A stretch of DNA of 64,000 bases from Methanococcoides sp. AM1 (lineage in GTDB: Archaea > Halobacteriota > Methanosarcinia > Methanosarcinales > Methanosarcinaceae). The position numbers were made by a program, and so were the translations under genes. Where the stretch lies: NCBI RefSeq assembly GCF_900774055.1, contig NZ_CAAGSW010000002.1, positions 434,001 to 498,000 of the forward strand, read 5' to 3'. Positions 17,804 through 25,105 of this stretch are shown piece by piece. Below the pieces are notes generated by a model. The model did not search any database. It was not told where the DNA came from and saw only the letters and a list, made by a program, of their open reading frames with translations. Numbering within the stretch: position 1 is the first letter of the stretch; the number at the start of each line of letters is the position of its first letter.

Positions 17804-19194
17804 TGTCCCGGTTCCAGAGGTCCCTTTTTATTTTCAGGAGGGACCTGCGGGTCGATGATAATACAGCCCTCATAAATGCACTGCAAAGTTCAGTTGAGGT
17901 CATACCTTGTTTCATATTTGATCCCCGGCAGAAGGAGGATAACAGGTATTTCAGCCAAAATGCTTTCCAGTTCATGGTGGAATCTCTGAAGGATCTTAGG
18001 TCTCAGCTCAAAAAAAGAAATGGGGATCTGCACATATTCTATGGGAAAGCACATGATGTCGTAGAACGGGTGATAGAAGAGCAGCAGGTGGATGCTGTCT
18101 TTGTTAACAGGGATTATACTCCGTTTAGCAAAAAAAGGGATGTTCTGGTAGAAAAGGTCTGTAATAGGCATAATGCTGTTTTCTTCCAGAGTCCTGATGT
18201 CCTTCTCAATGAACCTGAGGATGTAATTACAAAAAGTGGTAAACACTATTCAGTATTCACTCCTTTTTTCAAGGCATCATCTAAGTTGCCTGTGGAGTTC
18301 CCTTCGATGATGGATTCGGGTAATTTCTTCAAAGGAGTCATTGGAGGTGAGGATAAAGGTATTCTGGACAAAATGCTGAGTCGGGATAATAGCAACATAT
18401 ATTTGCACGGGGGCAGGGAAAATGCATTGAAGATCCTCGAAAACCTCGACATGTTCGATAATTATCATGAAGAAAGGGATTATCCCTCCCTTGATGCAAC
18501 CACCGGACTCTCTGCACATAACAAGTTTGGCACGATCTCGATAAGGGAGGTATATCATGCCATAGTGGAAGAGCTTGGACTGCATCATCCACTGGTGGCA
18601 CAGCTCTACTGGAGGGACTTTTTCACTCACCTTGCATACAATGATCCTCATGTTTTTGGTCACCCATTCCGGAAAAAATATGAATCCATGGAATGGGAAA
18701 ATGACAGGAAAAAGTTCAGTAGGTGGTGTGGGGGGATGACAGGATTTCCAATAGTTGATGCAGGTATGAGGCAGCTCAACAGCACCGGGTACATGCACAA
18801 CCGTGTGAGGATGATCGTAGCTTCCTTCCTTGTGAAAGACCTTCATATCGACTGGAGGTGGGGTGAGCGATATTTTGCAAGCAAACTTGTGGACTATGAT
18901 CCATGTGTGAATAATGGTAACTGGCAATGGGCTGCTTCCACTGGTGCTGACTCTCAGCCATATTTCAGGATATTCAATCCCTGGCTGCAGCAAAAGAAGT
19001 TCGACAAAGATTGTGAATACATCAAAAAGTGGATCCCGGAACTGGCAGATGTTGAACCACGGTACATTCACAAACCGGATAAGGATGGTGGAGTAGAGGT
19101 TCCGAACTATCCGGAACCTATTGTTGAGCACAGCAAAGAAAGGGAGATCTCATTATTCATGTTCAGGTCAGCAAGTCAGGTTACCGATATCTGA
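17803..19194 (+). CDS. phr: deoxyribodipyrimidine photolyase, class I type
   Basis: 463 residues. N-terminal antenna domain (LFIFRRDLRVDDNTALI) and C-terminal FAD domain with YWRDFFTHLAYNDP, MRQLNSTGYMHNRVRMIVASF and WQWAASTGADSQPYFRIFNP. Light energy passing through FAD splits pyrimidine dimers. The pattern is of the class I photolyase/cryptochrome group, not the class II enzyme also known in methanogens. It overlaps the SOUL gene by one base. Confidence 0.92.
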   Translation: MSRFQRSLFIFRRDLRVDDNTALINALQSSVEVIPCFIFDPRQKEDNRYFSQNAFQFMVESLKDLRSQLKKRNGDLHIFYGKAHDVVERVIEEQQVDAVFVNRDYTPFSKKRDVLVEKVCNRHNAVFFQSPDVLLNEPEDVITKSGKHYSVFTPFFKASSKLPVEFPSMMDSGNFFKGVIGGEDKGILDKMLSRDNSNIYLHGGRENALKILENLDMFDNYHEERDYPSLDATTGLSAHNKFGTISIREVYHAIVEELGLHHPLVAQLYWRDFFTHLAYNDPHVFGHPFRKKYESMEWENDRKKFSRWCGGMTGFPIVDAGMRQLNSTGYMHNRVRMIVASFLVKDLHIDWRWGERYFASKLVDYDPCVNNGNWQWAASTGADSQPYFRIFNPWLQQKKFDKDCEYIKKWIPELADVEPRYIHKPDKDGGVEVPNYPEPIVEHSKEREISLFMFRSASQVTDI

Positions 19195-19330
19195 TGATGT
19201 GAATAAACAGTTGCATGGTCTTATGTTTATAATATTGATGTATTTTGTGAATCTTCTTTTTTGGTTTAGTTGTTTTTGACGTTGATCTCTGTTTTGTTCT
19301 TTATTTTTTGTTCGATAGTTCTCCACCATT

Positions 19331-19360
19331 CTTAAATATTAGTTAGTCTAACTAACCAAT
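19331..19360 (+). promoter_or_regulatory. MarR promoter with 17-bp operator palindrome
   Basis: A TATA-like TTAAATATT (19332-19340) is followed by the perfect palindrome TTAGTTAGTCTAACTAA (19339-19355), just before ATG 19361. The spacing suggests a leaderless transcript with the operator over the transcription start, as expected for self-repression by the MarR protein. Confidence 0.65.
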
Positions 19361-19792
19361 ATGCCCGTACAACTTTCATTTGAAAAGGTCGACAAGTACT
19401 ACCAGAAGATCCTTAACAAAAATGAAATGCTTGAGAAGTACTCCGATGTGAGCTTTAATTCTTTATTATATCTCAGGGAAGTTCGGTCACTTATCAATCC
19501 TACAATATCGGAGCTTGCATCTGCAATGGATGTTAAGAAACCTTCTGCAAGCAACATGGTCAGGAAACTTGTTGATATGGGTTTGCTGGAGGTCGAACGC
19601 TCGAACACTGATAAACGTGTATCCAGGTTGACCCTCTCTGCAGAAGGAAATGAAGTGATCGAACTGAGCAGATCTGCTGATGAATTATTCTTTGAAAAGA
19701 TCAGGGAAATACTCAACGATGATGAGTTCGAGGTCTTTGGAGGCTTGTGGGAAAAGATAACTTCCAATCTTGAATGGAGTCGTGGGAAATGA
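19361..19792 (+). CDS. MarR-family transcriptional regulator
   Basis: 143 residues. The winged helix is clear: ISELASAMDVKKPSASNMVRKL (recognition helix) and GLLEVERSNTDKRVSRLTLS (wing). The ends are helical, as in dimeric MarR proteins. ATGA overlap with the MATE gene shows one operon, and the palindrome before its start suggests autoregulation and drug-responsive control of the exporter. Confidence 0.9.
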   Translation: MPVQLSFEKVDKYYQKILNKNEMLEKYSDVSFNSLLYLREVRSLINPTISELASAMDVKKPSASNMVRKLVDMGLLEVERSNTDKRVSRLTLSAEGNEVIELSRSADELFFEKIREILNDDEFEVFGGLWEKITSNLEWSRGK

Positions 19793-21144
19793 GTGAAGAC
19801 GAACTGGCAGTTGAAAGTATCGGGAAGTTATTCCGGAAATTTGCATTGCCTGCAGTCTTTGGTTTCATCATCAGTGGCGTTCAGATCACAATTGATGGTT
19901 TTTTCATCGGCAATGGTGTTGGCACTCTTGGACTTACATCAGTGACGCTTGTTTACCCTTTGCTCATTGCTATGGTGGCAACAGCTTTGCTTATCGGCAC
20001 TGGTGGTGCTTCACTTGTGGCGATTGAGCTTGGAAAGGGTAACAAGAAAATGGCTCACCGTATTGCTTCTGATATGCTACCTTTAATAGTTGTGGTAAGC
20101 ACATTTTTTGCTATTTTAGGCCTATTTTTTACCGAACCATTGCTTAGACTGGTGGGTGCCAATGGAACTGTTTTTGATATGGCTAACGATTATCTTCGTA
20201 TAATGTTCATAGGTTCGATCGGTCTTGTTGCAGGCATAGGTCTCGACTCTCTTGTGCGTAATGACGGTCGTCCTTCATTCGCGATGAAAATGATGGTGGC
20301 GAGTGCAGTGATCAACGTTGTTCTTGATTACCTTTTCGTCATGCGCTGGGGAATGGGTATGCAGGGTGCAGCGGTTGCTACGGTGATAGCATTTGTGACT
20401 TCTGCTGTTGTATTCACAGCATATTTCTTCAGCAGCTATGCAAATTTGAGGCTTCGTCTTTCCGATATAAGCCCTGATCCGAAGATAATTGCAGGTATAT
20501 TGAAGACCGGTTTTCCTGCATTTGTAATGCAGATATCTCTCGGAGTGCTTGTTCTGAGCTATAACTATATGCTTCTGAAGTACGGTTCAGAGGTCGCTGT
20601 ATCTTCCTATGGTGTCATCGAATATTCGTTCGCGATTTTCTACATGATATTCGAGGGTATTTCTGCCGGTGTCCAGCCAATAATCGGCTTCAATTACGGT
20701 GCAAAGCTCTATTCCCGTGTCTATAGTGCGATAAAGATGGCAATGTTATCCTGTTTTTTGGTAGGGCTTTCAGGATTTATTGTGCTGTACACGTTTCCGG
20801 AAGCTATCATCCAGCTTTTCAATCGCAACGATCCGGAGTTGTTGATAACCGCTGCTGAAGGCATGAGAATATTCATTTTCGGGATCATCGTTGAAGGTAT
20901 TATAATCTCCTCAGCGGTCTATTACCAGTCCGTGAATAAGATAAAACCGTCATTGTTCATCCATTTCGGTAAGATATTCATTTTCATTATCCCCTTATTG
21001 TTCATTTTGCCGAAACAATACGGTCTTATGGGTGTCTGGATGGCAGCTCCGATCGGTATATACCTGATGCTCGTAGTTGTGGCGGTCATGTTCCTGAGGG
21101 AAATAAGGTCCCTCAAACATCCTCCGGCTGAATCTGTTAATTGA
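19789..21144 (+). CDS. MATE-family efflux transporter
   Basis: 451 residues with about 12 membrane helices in two related halves (SIGKLFRKFALPAVFGF early; ISAGVQPIIGFNYGAKLYSRV in the second half is a signature of the family). It exports organic cations or drugs in exchange for Na+ or H+. ATG 19789 overlaps the MarR stop as ATGA; an earlier ATG at 19774 would add five residues. Confidence 0.9.
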   Translation: MSEDELAVESIGKLFRKFALPAVFGFIISGVQITIDGFFIGNGVGTLGLTSVTLVYPLLIAMVATALLIGTGGASLVAIELGKGNKKMAHRIASDMLPLIVVVSTFFAILGLFFTEPLLRLVGANGTVFDMANDYLRIMFIGSIGLVAGIGLDSLVRNDGRPSFAMKMMVASAVINVVLDYLFVMRWGMGMQGAAVATVIAFVTSAVVFTAYFFSSYANLRLRLSDISPDPKIIAGILKTGFPAFVMQISLGVLVLSYNYMLLKYGSEVAVSSYGVIEYSFAIFYMIFEGISAGVQPIIGFNYGAKLYSRVYSAIKMAMLSCFLVGLSGFIVLYTFPEAIIQLFNRNDPELLITAAEGMRIFIFGIIVEGIIISSAVYYQSVNKIKPSLFIHFGKIFIFIIPLLFILPKQYGLMGVWMAAPIGIYLMLVVVAVMFLREIRSLKHPPAESVN

Positions 21145-21245
21145 GAACTGTACGGGCTGCGATATGGGTGCATAGAAAATAGATTCTGGCATATCCATTG
21201 CATAAGATTAAATATCAAAAATGAGTTTACAGATTGTTTCTGTTT

Positions 21246-21286
21246 GCGGGGGTTGCCCAGCCAGGTCAAAGGCGCAGGGCTTAGGA
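21246..21286 (+). pseudogene. 5' half of a tRNA-Leu (TAG) gene, split by integration
   Basis: The acceptor strand GCGGGGG, a complete D-arm and the anticodon stem strand CAGGG with loop CTTAGGA are present. After 21286 the sequence (AACTTCTCACAGGGGTTCGT) only weakly resembles a tRNA and then becomes AT-rich. A TATA-like TTAAATATC lies 29 bases upstream, so the promoter is intact. The missing half is at 57733-57776: together they make a perfect 85-base tRNA-Leu. Confidence 0.9.
21276..21286 (+). repeat. left attachment core
   Basis: AGGGCTTAGGA, covering the anticodon stem and loop of the interrupted tRNA-Leu; identical to 57722-57732. Confidence 0.85.
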
Positions 21287-21374
21287 AACTTCTCACAGGG
21301 GTTCGTAATATTTTTAAATGAAAATACTTCCGTAATATTAATATGTAAAATAGCTATTTAACAACAGCAATTGT

Positions 21375-21459
21375 GCGAGGGTTGCCCAGCCAGGCCAAAG
21401 GCGATGGGCTTAGGACCCATTCTCGTAGGAGTTCGTGCGTTCGAATCGCACCCCTCGCA
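21375..21459 (+). tRNA. tRNA-Leu (TAG), intact and element-borne
   Basis: 85 bases: acceptor GCGAGGG/CCCTCGC, anticodon stem ATGGG/CCCAT with loop CTTAGGA (anticodon TAG), variable arm CTCGTAGGAG, T-arm GTGCGTTCGAATCGCAC, discriminator A, no encoded CCA. A TATA-like TTAATATG lies about 30-37 bases upstream. It sits 89 bases inside the left end of the element and differs from the split gene by paired changes in two helices. Confidence 0.95.
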
Positions 21460-21500
21460 TTCAGGTTATTTAAATTTGATAATACATTAACTACAACCGA

Positions 21501-22325
21501 TTATTTTTCATTCACTTTCTCTTTATTAATAGAAGATAGTAATTTATCTTCCACATCTTTGTATTTTGTTTTTAATACCAAATTTTGGTGAACTGGTGGT
21601 TCCCCATCTTCAGCATCTATATCAGTAAGTGAATCGTGTGATACATCTTTGTATTTTGTTTTTAATAACAATTTTTGGTGGATTAGTGGCTCTTCATCTT
21701 CTGCATCTGTATTATATAGTAATGGTCTTAGCACATCTTTGTAGTAACCATATTCGTAATTTTTGTATCTCAGCGAATTGTTATGGTCACCCAACAAACA
21801 CCTGAATACATCTTCATCCAGTTGTTCTTCTTCAACATGTTTGGTCAATTTATTGAGCATGGGTGCAAGTTGATCATCTATCATTAATCTATAATCTTTC
21901 GACCCCTGATTCTTTTTATCTGTTTCGGAATATTTTTTTAAATCCATCAGCAACAATTTAATAATTTTTGTGATGGCATGATTGAGATGGATGTATTGGT
22001 AATATGCTGTATTTGTAGCGTCGTTTGCCATTTCATTTATTTTATTGTATGCAAGATTTCTTCTATATTCTACGCCACCACCACGAGTTCCTTCTAATTT
22101 AGTTCGAATAACATAATTTTCGAAAATTAAAAAGTCCAAGTATTTAGTTAGTGTACTCTTGCTCATCATTCCTAATTTTCTATGAGATTTTTTTTCTTCG
22201 ATTTGTTTTATCCTTTTAAGATTTGGTTTTAATTTATCATACAATTTATTGTATCTTATTGGATCTCCATTTTCTGGAATCGCATCATATATTTTTTTAT
22301 ATATATCATAATTCATCTTTTGCAA
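21501..22325 (-). CDS. winged-helix protein with C-terminal 30-residue repeats
   Basis: 274 residues, not assigned to a family. The N-terminal 90 residues look like a winged helix (GMMSKSTLTKYLDFLIFENYVI). A helical middle follows. The C-terminus carries repeats beginning YKDV and containing DAEDEEP or DAEDGEP and HQ-L-LKTK. TTG 22325 has GAGG 8 bases upstream; ATG 22316 is an alternative. A perfect 18-bp palindrome lies between its TATA-like box (22363-22373) and the start, so self-repression and control of the divergent replication operon are likely. Confidence 0.65.
   Translation of the reverse strand: MQKMNYDIYKKIYDAIPENGDPIRYNKLYDKLKPNLKRIKQIEEKKSHRKLGMMSKSTLTKYLDFLIFENYVIRTKLEGTRGGGVEYRRNLAYNKINEMANDATNTAYYQYIHLNHAITKIIKLLLMDLKKYSETDKKNQGSKDYRLMIDDQLAPMLNKLTKHVEEEQLDEDVFRCLLGDHNNSLRYKNYEYGYYKDVLRPLLYNTDAEDEEPLIHQKLLLKTKYKDVSHDSLTDIDAEDGEPPVHQNLVLKTKYKDVEDKLLSSINKEKVNEK
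21530..21743 (-). repeat. in-frame 90-bp tandem repeat
   Basis: ACATCTTTGTA recurs at 21553, 21643 and 21733, exactly 90 bases apart. The first two copies match over more than 20 bases. They encode two full 30-residue units and a third partial one in the C-terminus of the regulator. Confidence 0.8.
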
Positions 22326-22340
22326 ATTGTATTCCTCTAC

Positions 22341-22358
22341 ATTTAGTACGTACTAAAT
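22341..22358. promoter_or_regulatory. 18-bp perfect palindrome, likely operator
   Basis: ATTTAGTACGTACTAAAT lies in the divergent gap between the regulator and the replication operon, just downstream of a TATA-like box on the minus strand. Half-site relatives TGTACTAATT occur twice at 41100-41121. Confidence 0.65.
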
Positions 22359-22448
22359 AGATGATATATATTCCCCTGCCCATTATAGGATTGAATCTTC
22401 ATGATTCAAACTCCAAAATAAATCAAAACAAATATAAGGAGTATAAAA

Positions 22449-22616
22449 ATGGTAAATAGTCAAAATTTGAAAGAAAATGAATTAGTTAAAGAATTTGCTT
22501 TGTTGAAGAAAAAGAATCCCGAATTGTATGATCTGATGGCCAAAACAAAACCGATGTTAAAATTGTTTGTTGATGTTTCGGTTGAAATCATGAATATTAA
22601 TGAGGCAGAGGCTTAA
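22449..22616 (+). CDS. small helical protein, 55 residues
   Basis: MVNSQNLKENELVKEF begins a charged helical protein with no Cys or membrane segment. GGAG lies 7 bases before the ATG. It is the first gene of a tight three-gene operon ending in the primase-helicase. No family recognised; a replication accessory role is a guess from position. Confidence 0.6.
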   Translation: MVNSQNLKENELVKEFALLKKKNPELYDLMAKTKPMLKLFVDVSVEIMNINEAEA

Positions 22617-22644
22617 AATGTGGATAAATAAAAAGGTGACTAAA

Positions 22645-22989
22645 ATGATTAATCGTGATGAAATGTCCGTTGAAGAAAGAATAGAATTTGCAAATGATCT
22701 GATCATAGTTGCAGATGAAAGAATAGAAATTGCAAATGAAATGATCGAGGCTGCAAGAGAAATGATTAACTTTGCAAATGAAAAAATAGAAATTGCAGAG
22801 CTAAAAATGAAAATTGCAAATACATTCATCCAAAAGTTAATTGCTAAAATGGAAACGGATGACGAATTACTTGAAGGATATTCCGCTACCTATGAAATTA
22901 TGGGATGTACAAAAGAGGAATGGGAAAAACTATCCTCATTATTGGATTATTGTTTATCTTGCAATACGTACAAGGTGATCCAAATATGA
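22645..22989 (+). CDS. coiled-coil protein with 14-residue repeats
   Basis: 114 residues from ATG 22645, preceded by GGTGAC. Residues about 11-65 are four near-repeats of 14 residues (ERIEFANDLIIVAD, ERIEIANEMIEAAR, EMINFANEKIEIAE, LKMKIAN), which should form a long coiled coil. A globular Cys-containing tail follows. ATGA overlap with the primase gene shows tight coupling, so it may be a partner of that enzyme. No family recognised. Confidence 0.65.
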   Translation: MINRDEMSVEERIEFANDLIIVADERIEIANEMIEAAREMINFANEKIEIAELKMKIANTFIQKLIAKMETDDELLEGYSATYEIMGCTKEEWEKLSSLLDYCLSCNTYKVIQI

Positions 22990-25022
22990 CTGATAATCCG
23001 AAATCTGAACCCGTTGATGAAAAAGAATTTACGGATCTCGCCAAAAACCCGCAAATTAATAATGCTGCAAAAGGAAGTAAGCCAGAAGATGGATATAAAG
23101 ATATCGGAGATCCTAAAAAAACCGATGTTTCAGCATCTTTCATGCTTAAAACAAGCAACTCTGACTTGCAATTTGTGATTGGATATGATGGCAAAAATTT
23201 CCAATTCTATGCAAAATACAAGGATGAACTTCATCCATCCTTTGTCAAAATCAAAGCCGATGATCTCTTTTCATATAATAAAAAGAGAACCATGGACGTT
23301 GCTAACTATATAGCACAAATTACTGAAGGAAACATAGAAGGAAGAAATGCGAAGTCAATTGCTGATGTATTAATGAATAAACTCGGTAATGAACATATCG
23401 ATAATCTTAATGAACTCATTAAAGCATATAATAAGAGGCATCAAAGATCCCTTCATGATAAAGGTAGCAATATCGATATAAAGCCCTTCTGTAAACATCA
23501 CCAGCTGGAAGAAACTCTTGGAAAGAAGATGTTAGAAACTGGAATTAATATTGTAAACGATGGTGCTACGGAAGATTATGTTGCCAGTTCGCTTGAAGAA
23601 AAGTACAAAGTATCTTCAGAAGCCGCATTTGAACTTGCTGACATATTAATGGATATGAGGTATGCTGAAATAATAAACAGCAAACCATCCGAATATTTTT
23701 TGGATGAAAAAAAGAACATCGATGTTCCATTATTGGCATCTGACATTAGGAAATTTTATAGATTCCTAACTGTTGGCAAGAGTGGTAAGAAAGACATCTA
23801 CGTCTACAGGAATGGTGTTTATGTCAATGACGGTGTTGAAGTTATAAGGTGGATGGTCAACAGGTTATTACAAAAATATGTCAAAGAAAAGGATCGTTCA
23901 GAAGCCCTAAGATTCATTGAGGATGAAACTCAAATAGAAAGATCCGAATTAAACAATGATGCACATCTTATAAACCTCACCAATGGACTTTATGACATAA
24001 ATAATGGGCAATTCATACCGCATACACCCGATGTGTATTCTACAATTCGAATTCCAGTAAAATATAACCCCGATGCAGATTGTCCAATGGTTAAGAAGTT
24101 CATGTCCGAAGTCGTTTCTGAAGAAGATGCTCAAACTCTTATTGAATATTCCGGATACTGCCTGATACCAGATACAAAATTGCAAAAAGCATTGATGTTA
24201 TACGGAAATGGAAGGAATGGTAAATCTATATTCCTTCTATTCCTGGAAGATTTTATCGGAGAACATAACATCAGCGGGGTATCACTTCAAAAGCTTGATA
24301 AGGATAAATTCTCTGTTGCCAGACTATTCGGAAAATTGGTGAACATATCGCCTGATATTCCATCACATAGGATTTATTCAGACTCTACTTTCAAAATGCT
24401 AGTTGGTGGAGACAAGATACATGGGGAACAGAAATACAAGGATTCCTTCGAATTCGAAAATACAGCACGATTAATTTTCAGTGCCAACAATCTGCCCCCA
24501 ATTGAAGATGGAACCTATGCGTATTACCGACGGTGGCTCTTAATCCCATTCCCAAATACTTTTGATGGAAAAAAGGAAGATAAAAATTTGCTTCAGAAAT
24601 TATGCACTCCTGAAGAGATGTCGGGATTCTTGAATCTTGCACTTGAAGGTTTACACCGAATACTTAAGAATAACAAGTTTACCTATGAAAAATCCCCCGA
24701 AGATATTGAAAAAACATATCGAGCAAATATAAATTCAGTGGAAACTTTCCTTGAAGATTGCGTTGTGTTCGGTTCCAATGGGTTAATATCAAAGCAGGAA
24801 ATGTATGAAAAATTTAAGGAATGGTGCACCGATAACTGTGCAATACCCATTAAATATAATGCATTTTGCAAAAAGTTGAAAAATGAAGGGGTGCAGGATC
24901 ATCGTATTAATGATGATTCTGGAAACAAGGTATCATATTGGACTTCTGTCAGCTTTAAAGGTGTCAACATTTCACAAATGTCCACCCCGAAAAAGCTAAA
25001 CTTAAAAATTTGCCAGAATTAA
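22986..25022 (+). CDS. P4/D5-type primase-helicase
   Basis: 678 residues from ATG 22986, which has GGTGATC upstream. The SF3 helicase core has Walker A GNGRNGKS (about 405), NISPDIP (about 447) and FSANNLPP (about 495), followed by a D5 C-terminal winged helix. The large N-terminal part may hold primase activity, but I see no clear catalytic primase motif there. This enzyme type starts plasmid, virus and satellite replication. It ends the operon; the terminator overlaps its stop. Confidence 0.88.
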   Translation: MTDNPKSEPVDEKEFTDLAKNPQINNAAKGSKPEDGYKDIGDPKKTDVSASFMLKTSNSDLQFVIGYDGKNFQFYAKYKDELHPSFVKIKADDLFSYNKKRTMDVANYIAQITEGNIEGRNAKSIADVLMNKLGNEHIDNLNELIKAYNKRHQRSLHDKGSNIDIKPFCKHHQLEETLGKKMLETGINIVNDGATEDYVASSLEEKYKVSSEAAFELADILMDMRYAEIINSKPSEYFLDEKKNIDVPLLASDIRKFYRFLTVGKSGKKDIYVYRNGVYVNDGVEVIRWMVNRLLQKYVKEKDRSEALRFIEDETQIERSELNNDAHLINLTNGLYDINNGQFIPHTPDVYSTIRIPVKYNPDADCPMVKKFMSEVVSEEDAQTLIEYSGYCLIPDTKLQKALMLYGNGRNGKSIFLLFLEDFIGEHNISGVSLQKLDKDKFSVARLFGKLVNISPDIPSHRIYSDSTFKMLVGGDKIHGEQKYKDSFEFENTARLIFSANNLPPIEDGTYAYYRRWLLIPFPNTFDGKKEDKNLLQKLCTPEEMSGFLNLALEGLHRILKNNKFTYEKSPEDIEKTYRANINSVETFLEDCVVFGSNGLISKQEMYEKFKEWCTDNCAIPIKYNAFCKKLKNEGVQDHRINDDSGNKVSYWTSVSFKGVNISQMSTPKKLNLKICQN

Positions 25023-25045
25023 TCCAATTCTGGACCTTTTTCTTT
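25013..25045 (+). terminator. terminator after the primase-helicase
   Basis: CCAGAATT (25013-25020) pairs perfectly with AATTCTGG (25026-25033) and is followed by ACCTTTTTCTTTTTT. It overlaps the stop codon. Confidence 0.75.
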
Positions 25046-25105
25046 TTTACGATACTCTTAATTATTATCATTAACAAGAACTAGAAGTTTACTATAATTT
25101 CATAG

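Noticed and set aside
21375-21459. Taking this intact tRNA-Leu as the restored host gene at attL
   Set aside because: Its stems do not pair with the 57722-57776 half (A-C mismatch in the acceptor, two mismatches in the anticodon stem), whereas the 21246 half pairs perfectly.
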